From contig CAZGPI010000005.1 in assembly GCA_964527595.1 (NCBI GenBank), positions 22,635-86,634 of the forward strand: a stretch of DNA of 64,000 bases, read 5' to 3'. Under the pieces are notes generated by a model, which was given only the letters and a program-made list of their open reading frames with translations, was not told where the DNA came from and searched no databases. Both the position numbers and the translations under genes were made by a program. Shown here in pieces: positions 1 to 7,867 of this stretch. The stretch is from GWF2-38-10 sp964527595 (GTDB lineage: Bacteria > Babelota > Babeliae > Babelales > RVW-14). Position 1 is the stretch's first letter. The number at the start of each line of letters is the position of its first letter.

Positions 1-364
1 CAACTGGACGAGGTTGAACAGGTCTTGCCACGGGAACGTTTACAGGCTCTCTTTTAGGCAATGGTCTTACTTGATTTTGGTTGGTCGGCGTAGTTTGTTT
101 AGATGGAGTTATGGGAGAATTTTTAGCGGCGCCAGAAACAACAACTTTACGATCCATTTGTCTATTGGCATCTTGCTGCCGAGCAGGTTGACGTCTAGGT
201 TCGTAAGTGATTGATACAATTGCCGGACGCTTTGTTAACCCAAAAAAGTTTTTCTTACCCGCATCAAGTACCTTAATGGTAAACTCGGTTGGGTTCCCTG
301 CATCTGACCATGCTTTTTCGATGGCCTTAGTAATAGACGAAGCTTCGTGTAGCATCGATTTCAT
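1..364 (-). CDS. jag: Jag/KhpB RNA-binding protein, N-terminal part (cut by window edge)
   Basis: The reverse strand reads from an ATG at 364 to the window edge with no stop, about 121 codons. The first 50 residues match the Jag_N domain: a helix (EASSITKAIEKAWSDAG), a strand (FTIKVLDAG) and the hallmark KKNFFGLTKRPAIV. A basic, Gln/Pro-rich linker follows, as in KhpB proteins. In the family, KH and R3H single-stranded RNA-binding domains come next; they would lie left of the window, so their presence is inferred. An AAAGG ribosome site precedes the start by about 10 bases. KhpB partners with KhpA, and a KhpA-like gene lies at 6077-6310. Confidence 0.85.
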   Translation of the reverse strand, partial: MKSMLHEASSITKAIEKAWSDAGNPTEFTIKVLDAGKKNFFGLTKRPAIVSITYEPRRQPARQQDANRQMDRKVVVSGAAKNSPITPSKQTTPTNQNQVRPLPKREPVNVPVARPVQPRPV

Positions 365-556
365 GACAAAAAACCTTTCGTATAAACGTATCAGCGCGAG
401 CAGATTCCGTTTCCCCCACGCCCCGCAACTCAATTAAGCATCAGTCTTTTAAGGGCATGTCTTGATAAGCTTACTTTACTAAACTAAGAAAAATTTAACA
501 GAATTTTGTAACCGCTGCAATTAAAGCTTGTCTTAGCGTTACTTTTGTTAAGATAT

Positions 557-631
557 TGGAGCGGGAAACGGGATTCGAACCCGCGACCCTTGCCTTGGCA
601 AGGCAATGCTCTACCACTGAGCTATTCCCGC
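557..631 (-). tRNA. tRNA-Gly (GCC)
   Basis: The reverse strand folds as a full cloverleaf. The acceptor GCGGGAA pairs with TTCCCGC, the D arm is GCTC..GAGC, the anticodon loop TTGCCAA gives anticodon GCC, and the T arm has GTTCGAATC. The discriminator is T and CCA is encoded at 557-559. Confidence 0.97.
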
Positions 632-711
632 ACAATGTGACGCGACATTGAATTTCAATTGATGGTTAAAATTTATAGTTAAAAGTGATGCTTGTCAAAC
701 TTTTTCACACC

Positions 712-2529
712 TTACATTTCAACCATGGTCATCACACCATGAAGTTTATGTGGCGGCAATTTATAAAATTGAACGAATGAAGGCACTAGACGCTTCATCG
801 CCGCGTACACCTTCCAGAAAATGTTTTTAGTGGTAATCTCTTCAAGTCCATAAAATATCACTTGCGCTTCAATCGCTGCATTACGCAAAATACGTTCGAC
901 ATCAAGCATTTCCATATATCCACAATGAATTTCAAAAATACGAAGCCCAGGAGCTAATGAACCTTTGAAAAAGCCAATAACACCGAATGGATCATCGCGT
1001 GTTACCACAGAAATAAGAATATTATCTTCGTAGACTATATTGTTCTGAAACATCGTTTGCATAACATAAGAGGGCACCATTTTAATATCTCTAATAAAAA
1101 ACAACGCAGACCCTTTGAGCTTAGTTGCTGTTTTTTGAAAGGTAAAATATTGCGCCAAAAAACCTTCAAGGGGCACAGGCTTTAACGCCTCCCATAAGCG
1201 CTTTTGGCCGCGCGTATAAATAACGATAATACTAAACGGAACTAAAGCGATAACCAAAGACCAATAGGCACCATTAGGTATTTTACATAAACAGGAACAG
1301 AAAAATATAAAGTTTATAACGCCCAAAACAGCAGCAATACCCATCTTAAATCCAGAATGGCGTCTAGAAAAAATCCACGCCATGAGCACCGCTGTTATGG
1401 TCATGTCACCGGTAACGGCCAATCCGTAAGCAACGGTAAGGTTATCCGATCGCTCAAAGTTAATGATCATAAAAAGTACCGCCAGCAACAGCATCATATT
1501 GACGCTGCCTACGTATACCTGCGAACGCAACTTGCTTGATGTATAATCAACCTTAAACCGAGGGGTTAGTCCGGTGGTTATGCCCTGATAAACGATGGAG
1601 AAAACACCGCTTATGAGTGCTTGTGAAGCAATAACTGTTGCCACGATACTCAAAAGAACAAATGGAAAATAAAGCGATCCGGCCTGCTCCAAAATCATTT
1701 GCTGTAAAACCCGCGTCGCCGAAGGATGTTTCAGCAAAAATGCGCCTTGGCCGAGGTAATTCAAAATCAATGCGACAAAAACAAAATACCATGCTCGCAA
1801 TATAGGCTTTCTGCCCAAATGTCCCATATCTGCATAAAGCGCTTCACCGCCAGTTGCGCACAAAATGACACCAGAAAGAATAAAAAAACTCATAATGCCA
1901 TGATTAACAATAAACCGACAAGCAAACCATGGATTAAGCGCATTAATAATAACGGGTGCTGAAGTTATCGACAAAACGCCAGAGATCGCCAACGTCAAGA
2001 ACCATATAACCATCAATGGCCCAAACGCGGACGCCACGCGCTCTGTTCCTTTTTTTTGAAAAACAAAAAGCAAAACCGCTATACAACAAGCAATAAACAT
2101 CAAAAAAGCCTGCGGCATCCAATCAAGACCAGGAATCAAGGGAAGGCCTTCAACTGCACTCAAAATACTCACGGCTGGAGTAATAACACCATCGCCAATA
2201 AATAAAGAAATTCCGACAAAAGCTAAAAAAGAAACTATCGCAAGTTTTTTTGGAGACTGTAATAACGGTGATAACAATTCCTTGAGAACAATTGTCCCTC
2301 CCTCGCCCTTTTTACCAAGGCTCATCGCCAACCAAGCATATTGAACAAAAACCAATAAAATCAATGCCCAAACAATCAAAGAAATAAAACCAAAGACATT
2401 GTCATGCGTCGGTTGCACAAAGGTAACAAGCGCCCCAAGTGTATATAGTGGACTCGTTCCGATATCGCCAAACACCACGCCGAGAGATTTGATGACATTT
2501 GCAATTTCGCCAAATTTTGACGACGCCAT
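712..2529 (-). CDS. kup: Kup-family potassium uptake protein
   Basis: A 605-residue membrane protein matching the KUP/HAK/KT family, which brings K+ across the inner membrane, probably with protons. The family signature GDIGTSPLYT lies near residue 21, followed by about 12 hydrophobic segments up to roughly residue 430 and a cytoplasmic C-terminal domain, as in E. coli Kup (622 aa). The gene stands alone between two tRNA genes, with no other K+ uptake gene nearby. The start ATG at 2529 gives the normal N-terminus. Nothing looks truncated. Confidence 0.95.
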   Translation of the reverse strand: MASSKFGEIANVIKSLGVVFGDIGTSPLYTLGALVTFVQPTHDNVFGFISLIVWALILLVFVQYAWLAMSLGKKGEGGTIVLKELLSPLLQSPKKLAIVSFLAFVGISLFIGDGVITPAVSILSAVEGLPLIPGLDWMPQAFLMFIACCIAVLLFVFQKKGTERVASAFGPLMVIWFLTLAISGVLSITSAPVIINALNPWFACRFIVNHGIMSFFILSGVILCATGGEALYADMGHLGRKPILRAWYFVFVALILNYLGQGAFLLKHPSATRVLQQMILEQAGSLYFPFVLLSIVATVIASQALISGVFSIVYQGITTGLTPRFKVDYTSSKLRSQVYVGSVNMMLLLAVLFMIINFERSDNLTVAYGLAVTGDMTITAVLMAWIFSRRHSGFKMGIAAVLGVINFIFFCSCLCKIPNGAYWSLVIALVPFSIIVIYTRGQKRLWEALKPVPLEGFLAQYFTFQKTATKLKGSALFFIRDIKMVPSYVMQTMFQNNIVYEDNILISVVTRDDPFGVIGFFKGSLAPGLRIFEIHCGYMEMLDVERILRNAAIEAQVIFYGLEEITTKNIFWKVYAAMKRLVPSFVQFYKLPPHKLHGVMTMVEM

Positions 2530-2676
2530 AAAGCCTCTTTTGTGTTAAACCCTAAACATTTTCCTTGTTCATTTCACCTTATCAAAATCTTTAAGTAAAA
2601 ACCATGTGTTTAATTACTTATCCCAATAAACCCCGCGCATATTAAACAATTGTATCAAAATTTCGTGAATGTCTTG

Positions 2677-2705
2677 TTGACAAGAATACTGCTAATGGGT
2701 ACGCT
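2677..2705 (+). promoter_or_regulatory. Probable sigma-70 promoter for tRNA-Phe
   Basis: A perfect TTGACA (2677-2682) is followed by a 17-base spacer and TACGCT (2700-2705). The tRNA-Phe gene starts 39 bases downstream of the -10 box. The -10 matches the consensus at only some positions. Confidence 0.5.
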
Positions 2706-2744
2706 ACTGCATGTTAAGATCTTGAAATAATTAAAAGTTTGCGT

Positions 2745-2820
2745 GCCGGGATAGCTCAGGTGGTAGAGCAGAAGACTGAAAATCTTTGTGTCGTCGGTTC
2801 AACTCCGTCTCCCGGCACCA
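2745..2820 (+). tRNA. tRNA-Phe (GAA)
   Basis: Cloverleaf with acceptor GCCGGGA/TCCCGGC, D arm GCTC..GAGC, anticodon loop CTGAAAA (anticodon GAA), T loop TTCAACT, discriminator A and encoded CCA ending at 2820. Confidence 0.97.
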
Positions 2821-2935
2821 ATTTCAAAAAAAAACCCATTCGATCATTTACACGCTCTTTCATAATCGCTAAACTTTTTTTGCGACTTAACCCAAGTTGT
2901 TTTTAAGGAGAGTTCATTTAAAGGAGAGATGTGTC

Positions 2936-4165
2936 ATGAAGAAATTATCCATGCTTTTGGGCTCGCTATTGCTTTTGCCAATAGCCAATCGGCCGCTTTT
3001 TAGCCAAGAAAACTATCTTTTTTCTTCCGAATCGGTCACCGAAGGACATCCAGACAAAATTTGCGATCAAATATCTGACACAGTCCTCGATGCCGCGCTT
3101 ACCCAAGACCCTAATGCTCGCGTCGCTTGTGAAACACTCGCAACACTCGGCATGGTGGTAGTCACCGGTGAAATTACCACAACAGCAATCCTTAACTTCC
3201 AAGAAATCGTCCGCGGCGTTCTTTATGATGCCGGTTATACTAATCCAGATTATGGCATGAGTTATAAAAGCTGCGCAGTGTTGGCCGCCGTTAACAAACA
3301 AAGCCCAGATATTGCTCAAGGCGTACAAGAAAGCGAACAACACGAACAAGGCGCCGGCGATCAAGGCCTTATGTTCGGCTATGCCTGCAATGAAACGCCT
3401 GAACTTATGCCCTTGCCAATAAACTTGTCACACCAACTTGCACGACGCCTTGCGGAAGTTCGTAAGAATAAGACGTTAGCATGGCTTCGTCCTGATGGTA
3501 AAACACAAGTTACCGTTAAGTATGTCAACGGCAAACCAACCATCGTTACCGCAGTCGTCGTTTCAGCACAACACGATCCATCAATTTCGCACGACATCAT
3601 CAGACAAGAAATAATAAACAATGTGATCCTGCCAATTTGTGGAAAATATGTAACACCTGAAACAAAGTATTTTGTTAATGAAACCGGCTCATTTGCCATT
3701 GGTGGCCCAGAAGGCGATACCGGACTAACCGGCCGTAAAATCATTGTCGATACCTACGGCGGCATGGGCAGGCATGGTGGCGGCTGCTTCTCGGGCAAAG
3801 ACCCATCTAAAGTCGATCGATCTGCTGCATACATGGCGCGCCATGTAGCAAAAAACATTGTCGCAGCAGGAATCGCTGAAAAGTGTGAGGTTCAAATTGC
3901 TTATTGCATTGGTGTTGCCGAACCAGTATCGGTTTACGTCAATACTTTTGGCACCTCAAAAATAGCCGCTGAAATGATTGAAGCTGCCGTCCGAGCTACA
4001 TTTCCGCTCAAACCGGCTGGTATTATAAAATATCTCAATCTTAAGCACCCTATCTACAGACAAACGGCAGCTTATGGACATTTTGGCCGTGAAAATGAAG
4101 CTGGCTTTACGTGGGAGCAAACAAATAAGGTGTCGGAACTTAAGCTTGCCCTTGGAATGGCTTAA
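2936..4165 (+). CDS. metK: S-adenosylmethionine synthetase with an apparent signal peptide
   Basis: Makes S-adenosylmethionine from ATP and methionine. The family motifs are all present: EGHPDK with the catalytic His, GAGDQGLMFGYA, GGPEGDTGLTGRK and the Gly-rich RHGGGCFSGKDPSKVDR loop. The protein is 409 aa against about 384 in E. coli. The excess is an N-terminal leader: a KK pair, a hydrophobic run (MLLGSLLLLPIA), then a short polar stretch ending FSQ just before the normal MetK start (ENYLFSSESV). This looks like a secretion signal. An AAGGAGAG site 8 bases upstream supports the start at 2936, and no start codon lies at the usual MetK N-terminus. A longer frame from 2897 only adds 13 residues. 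Enzyme identity is certain; export is inferred. Confidence 0.93.
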   Translation: MKKLSMLLGSLLLLPIANRPLFSQENYLFSSESVTEGHPDKICDQISDTVLDAALTQDPNARVACETLATLGMVVVTGEITTTAILNFQEIVRGVLYDAGYTNPDYGMSYKSCAVLAAVNKQSPDIAQGVQESEQHEQGAGDQGLMFGYACNETPELMPLPINLSHQLARRLAEVRKNKTLAWLRPDGKTQVTVKYVNGKPTIVTAVVVSAQHDPSISHDIIRQEIINNVILPICGKYVTPETKYFVNETGSFAIGGPEGDTGLTGRKIIVDTYGGMGRHGGGCFSGKDPSKVDRSAAYMARHVAKNIVAAGIAEKCEVQIAYCIGVAEPVSVYVNTFGTSKIAAEMIEAAVRATFPLKPAGIIKYLNLKHPIYRQTAAYGHFGRENEAGFTWEQTNKVSELKLALGMA

Positions 4166-4193
4166 ACAAAAAATCACCTATGACGCTTTTTAT

Positions 4194-4217
4194 AGGGCAG
4201 GTTGCATAACCTGCCCT
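4194..4217 (+). terminator. Hairpin after metK
   Basis: A perfect 10-bp stem (AGGGCAGGTT / AACCTGCCCT) with a GCAT loop, 28 bases after the metK stop. Only a weak T-rich tail follows, so it may be a terminator or an mRNA-stabilising hairpin. Confidence 0.55.
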
Positions 4218-4323
4218 CATTCACGCCAATGCATACACGTTGTATAAACGTCTTTTTTATGTTAATTTACCTCTCTACTAAACAATTATTTCCCCGGAAT
4301 TAAAACAAAGGTTGATGCCTACC

Positions 4324-5655
4324 ATGTTTGAATTTTTATCACAAAAATTTTCAGGCGTTTTAGGTTGGCTTAAAGATCGCGGCCGACTAACCGAAGAAAA
4401 TATAAATCAAGCTCTCCAGCAGGTTAATGATGCCCTATTGGATGCAGACGTTCCATTAGAAATTGTGCAACAATTTCTTGAAAACATTAAAACCGAGGTT
4501 TTGGGCAAAAAAGTCCAGACGTCGCTTAACCCAGGCCAACAATTTATAAAAGTTGTTCACGAGCAACTTCTTGCATTTTTAGGTGGCGCCAACACCATGA
4601 CAACTGTTGCTTTTCAAATTCCCTCGGTAATCATGGTCATGGGGCTTCAGGGATCTGGCAAAACAACATCGGTTGCAAAACTTGCCCGCTGGGTCATTCA
4701 ACAAGCGGCAACACGCGGTAAAAAACGCCGAATTCTTTTGGGCTCTGTCGACTTTTATCGCCCAGCCGCTATTGATCAACTTGAAATCTTGGCCAAACAA
4801 ATAGAAGTAGACTTTTACCGCCCCAAAAGCACATCGGTCACTGCCGCGGCTAAAGAAATCTATGATTACTTTAAAGCTAATCATTACGAATTGCTTTTCT
4901 TGGACACAGCCGGCCGTTTACACATTGATGACACCATGATGCACGAGCTGGTCGAAATAAATGCGAAATTAGCACCAAAACACAAGTTTTTAGTCCTTGA
5001 TGCAATGACCGGTCAAGAATCGCTTAATGTAGCTAAGGCATTTGATAAAGCCGTTGGCTTTGATTCAGCGATTCTCACCAAAATGGACAGCGATACACGT
5101 GGCGGCGCCGCATTTGCGTTCAGATATGCTCTCAAAAAGCCAATAGCATTTGTTGGGTCTGGTGAAAAAATTGACGACCTTGAAAACTTTATCCCTGAAC
5201 GCATGTCATCACGCATCCTCGGCATGGGCGACATTCTGACACTCATCGAAAAGGCCAACGAAAGCATTGGTACAGATGACCAAGAAGCCATGACCAAGAA
5301 ATTGCTCCAAGGTAATTTCACGCTCAAGGATTTTGCAGGCCAGTTATCAATGATCGACAAACTTGGATCGCTGCAAAAAATTACCCGCTACCTTCCAGGC
5401 ATGGGAAGCATATCTCCGGAGCTTATGGAAAAAGGTCAAGTTGAAATTAAGCGTTTTAAGGCAATAATTTCATCAATGACCGCCAAGGAACAGGCATTTC
5501 CACAGATTTTGGACGCCTCACGGAAGAAAAGGGTTGCCTGCGGAGCTGGAGCAACAGTGCAAGATATCAATCAATTACTACAAAGATTTGAACAAAGTAA
5601 ACAATTTGTTAAAATGTTTAAGAATATGGGTAAGTTCAGAAATTTCTGTTTATAA
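4324..5655 (+). CDS. ffh: Signal recognition particle GTPase Ffh
   Basis: Ffh binds signal sequences of nascent proteins and, with 4.5S RNA and FtsY, brings ribosomes to the membrane. The 443-residue protein has the N-domain helices, then the G domain with GLQGSGKTT (P loop), DTAGRLHID and TKMDSDTRGG. A Met-rich M domain follows, including SRKKRVACGAGATVQDIN, the SRP-RNA-binding region. Starts at TTG 4312, ATG 4315 and ATG 4324 are all in frame; 4324 gives the usual MFEFLSQKF N-terminus and sits 12 bases after AAAGG. The gene heads the common ffh-rpsP-khpA-trmD order. Confidence 0.96.
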   Translation: MFEFLSQKFSGVLGWLKDRGRLTEENINQALQQVNDALLDADVPLEIVQQFLENIKTEVLGKKVQTSLNPGQQFIKVVHEQLLAFLGGANTMTTVAFQIPSVIMVMGLQGSGKTTSVAKLARWVIQQAATRGKKRRILLGSVDFYRPAAIDQLEILAKQIEVDFYRPKSTSVTAAAKEIYDYFKANHYELLFLDTAGRLHIDDTMMHELVEINAKLAPKHKFLVLDAMTGQESLNVAKAFDKAVGFDSAILTKMDSDTRGGAAFAFRYALKKPIAFVGSGEKIDDLENFIPERMSSRILGMGDILTLIEKANESIGTDDQEAMTKKLLQGNFTLKDFAGQLSMIDKLGSLQKITRYLPGMGSISPELMEKGQVEIKRFKAIISSMTAKEQAFPQILDASRKKRVACGAGATVQDINQLLQRFEQSKQFVKMFKNMGKFRNFCL

Positions 5656-5741
5656 CACATGTGAAACCTGATCTCCCTTTTAAGCGTAACGTTATAATAT
5701 TACATATTGATCTTTAGGAATTTCTAGAAAGGAATGCGATA

Positions 5742-5987
5742 ATGGCAGTTAAGATTCGTCTTAGCAGATTAGGCACAAAAAATCGTCCATATTGGCGGAT
5801 TGTTGCGCTAGAAGAAAGTAGCAAACGCGACGGTGCGTTTTTGGAAGATCTTGGAACGTATGATTCAATTAAACACCAAGTTATTAGAATCAAAATCGAC
5901 GCGATTCAAGCATTAGTAGCCAAAGGTGCTTTGTGCAGCCCAACAGTTGCCAGGATCCTCAAAACACAACGTGCTCAAGCTAAGTAA
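5742..5987 (+). CDS. rpsP: 30S ribosomal protein S16
   Basis: An 81-residue S16 with the standard opening MAVKIRLSRLGTKNRPYWRIV and the DLGTYD motif. S16 helps assemble the 5' domain of 16S rRNA. It has a GAAAGGAA ribosome site. A TATAAT at 5693-5698 could be the -10 box of its own promoter, but no convincing -35 box is visible. It follows ffh by 86 bases and precedes khpA. Confidence 0.97.
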   Translation: MAVKIRLSRLGTKNRPYWRIVALEESSKRDGAFLEDLGTYDSIKHQVIRIKIDAIQALVAKGALCSPTVARILKTQRAQAK

Positions 5988-5994
5988 TAAATCC

Positions 5995-6053
5995 AATTGA
6001 ATCTTCATATACAATTCCTGCTTATAGCAAGTGGATTCAATGAAGATTTAATT
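5995..6053 (+). repeat. Long-stem inverted repeat between rpsP and khpA
   Basis: AATTGAATCTTCAT (5995-6008) pairs with ATGAAGATTTAATT (6040-6053), a 14-bp stem with one G-U pair and a 31-base loop. No T tract follows, so it looks more like an mRNA structure than a terminator. It fills most of the rpsP-khpA gap and could set their relative expression. Confidence 0.5.
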
Positions 6054-6076
6054 GATTAATATCACGCAGGAGAAAC

Positions 6077-6310
6077 ATGCTTAAGGAATTGGTAGAACAA
6101 ATCGTCAAAAAACTTGTTGATCGACCAGAGAGCGTTGTTGTTACTGAAATTAATGGTGAGCAATCAACCATTATTGAGTTACGCGTTGCGCCAGAAGATC
6201 TCGGCAAAGTTATTGGCAAAGAAGGTAGAACAGCTCGATCAATCAGAACATTGGTTCAAGCTGCAGCCTCCAAGGACCACAAGCGCGCTGTTCTTGAAAT
6301 TTTAGAATAA
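6077..6310 (+). CDS. khpA: KhpA-type KH-domain RNA-binding protein
   Basis: A 77-residue single-KH protein. The GxxG RNA-binding loop region reads GKVIGKEGRTARSIRT, preceded by the short N-terminal helix typical of KhpA (YlqC). KhpA/KhpB pairs bind many RNAs in Gram-positive bacteria; the KhpB candidate here is at 1-364. Position between rpsP and trmD is the family norm, but the rimM gene often found next to it is absent. An AGGAG site lies upstream. A strong terminator follows 34 bases after the stop. Confidence 0.93.
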   Translation: MLKELVEQIVKKLVDRPESVVVTEINGEQSTIIELRVAPEDLGKVIGKEGRTARSIRTLVQAAASKDHKRAVLEILE

Positions 6311-6344
6311 ATTTTGACTGCAAGCATAAGCAAAATAAGTACCA

Positions 6345-6371
6345 AAGGCCGGCATCGCCGGCCTTTTTTTT
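6345..6371 (+). terminator. Rho-independent terminator before trmD
   Basis: Stem AAGGCCGGC (6345-6353), loop ATC, stem GCCGGCCTT (6357-6365), then T through 6371. It separates khpA from trmD, whose start is only 16 bases further on, so trmD must be read by read-through or attenuation unless a promoter overlaps. Confidence 0.88.
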
Positions 6372-6387
6372 ACCCACTAAAAGGCCT

Positions 6388-7758
6388 ATGAAAATTTCAA
6401 TCATTACTGTATTCCCCGAACTTCATGAATTGTTTATCAAAACAAGCATCATTGGCCGCGCCGCAGAAAAAGGCTTGGTTGAGTTCAACATCGTTCGCTT
6501 TTCAGATATGTGTCCGCCCAAAGAACGGATTGACGAACCAACGGTCGGTCCAGGCGTTGGCATGATCATGAAGCCAACCGTTGTTCAACAAGCAATAACA
6601 ATTTGCGAAGAAAAATGGGGACACGGATTTAAGGTCTTCTTCTCTCCTCAGGGTATAAAACTTAATCAACGCAATCTGGCCGTAATTGCCAAAAACATTC
6701 AACAAGAAGCAGAAAAAAGATGGATCCTGAATCAAGTTCAGGATGACAAAGTGGAATTATCCCGCTCACAATCACCCCATCTTATTCTCGTTTGCCCACG
6801 TTATGAAGGCGTTGACGCCCGAGTAGAAGAACATTACGCCGACCTAATTATCTCAATCGGCGACTATGTAATTATGGGCGGCGACCTTCCAGCTCAAGTC
6901 TTCTTAGAGGGCCTCTTGCGACTCGTTCCTGGAATTGTTGGCAAACAAGAATCTGTTGAACAAGACTCCTTTCAGTCACCATTTTTTGACCACCCAGGAT
7001 ATGGATTACCCGTCACCTGGGAAGGCAAAACAATCCCAGATGTGCTCAGATCGGGCAACCATGCCGAAATTGAACGCTGGCGTAAAGAAGCGGCCGCAAA
7101 AAAAACCATCGAGCAACGATTTGACTGGTTTGCCAGCAGCCAACCAACTCAAGAAGATATAACACTCGCAAAAAAATTTATCCCGCCACATTACGTTGCG
7201 CTCATGCATACCGATGTCAACCTTAAGGAAGGCCGCGTCGGAACAACCTCTATAGCATCGCTTGATATTCACGACACCGCACGAGCCTGCGCAACCTACA
7301 ATATCAAAAACTTTTTCATAGTCTGCCCATTAGTTGATCAACAAGGAATTGTTAAAACATTTTTAAACTTTTGGGGATCGGAACAAGGCGCCAAATACAA
7401 TCAAACACGCCAACAAGCGGTAAGCCTGGTCAAACAACTTGCATCATTTGACGAACTAATTGCAGCCATTGAACGACAAGAAGGCGTCAAGCCAATAATT
7501 GTTACCACGTCGGCAAAAGATCACCCTTTTGGCAAAAAAATCGACTACCAAAGCCAAACTGAGGTATGGAGACACAATCGCCCGATTCTGTTTGTTTTTG
7601 GCACCGGACAAGGACTAAGTGACCACATTTTGGCAAAATCAGACTACCTCCTCGTTCCACTTCAAGGATTATCTAACTACAAACACCTATCGGTCAGATC
7701 TGCCGTATCCATAATTCTCGATCGATGGCTTGGATTACATCCAGAAATATGTGATTAA
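6388..7758 (+). CDS. trmD: tRNA (guanine-N1)-methyltransferase TrmD fused to a second SPOUT-like RNA methyltransferase domain
   Basis: TrmD makes m1G37 in tRNAs, using AdoMet in a knotted SPOUT fold. Residues 1 to about 260 are TrmD: MKISIITVFPELHE at the start, GPGVGMIMKP, CPRYEGVDARVEEHYAD, SIGDYVIMGGDLPAQV and FDHPGYGLPVTWEG. From about residue 270 a second domain begins (VALMHTDVNLKEGRVGTTSIA..DIHDTARACATY) and ends with FVFGTGQGLSD and GLSNYKHLSVRSAVSIILDRWLG. It resembles the SAM-dependent RNA methyltransferase family (Methyltrn_RNA_4) that some bacteria encode beside trmD. Total length is 456 against about 240-250 for TrmD alone. A short insertion at residues 112-120 (WILNQVQDD) matches a palindromic DNA element. 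The domain boundary is approximate. Confidence 0.93.
   Translation: MKISIITVFPELHELFIKTSIIGRAAEKGLVEFNIVRFSDMCPPKERIDEPTVGPGVGMIMKPTVVQQAITICEEKWGHGFKVFFSPQGIKLNQRNLAVIAKNIQQEAEKRWILNQVQDDKVELSRSQSPHLILVCPRYEGVDARVEEHYADLIISIGDYVIMGGDLPAQVFLEGLLRLVPGIVGKQESVEQDSFQSPFFDHPGYGLPVTWEGKTIPDVLRSGNHAEIERWRKEAAAKKTIEQRFDWFASSQPTQEDITLAKKFIPPHYVALMHTDVNLKEGRVGTTSIASLDIHDTARACATYNIKNFFIVCPLVDQQGIVKTFLNFWGSEQGAKYNQTRQQAVSLVKQLASFDELIAAIERQEGVKPIIVTTSAKDHPFGKKIDYQSQTEVWRHNRPILFVFGTGQGLSDHILAKSDYLLVPLQGLSNYKHLSVRSAVSIILDRWLGLHPEICD
6721..6747 (+). repeat. Palindromic element inserted in frame in trmD
   Basis: An 8-bp stem ATCCTGAA / TTCAGGAT around loop TCAAG, flanked by TGG and GAC. It encodes WILNQVQDD in TrmD, between a helix and the conserved HLILVCPRYEG strand, where other TrmD proteins have a shorter connection. 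A second copy with a different stem sequence lies at 33264-33290. Confidence 0.7.
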
Positions 7759-7867
7759 TAAAGAAGATTTCACCCTTTCTTTCATTTTCTCGTTTTTACG
7801 AATTTGAACATGATAATTTCTTTAGGCTAAGAAAAGAATCTTACAATGTTTAATTTAAGGGTGATTC

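Noticed and set aside
2821..2935. SAM riboswitch before metK
   Set aside because: The leader after tRNA-Phe is short and I see no paired helices like a SAM-I or SAM-II aptamer.
2897..2935. metK start at 2897
   Set aside because: It has a charged 13-residue prefix and no better ribosome site; the AAGGAGAG site fits 2936.
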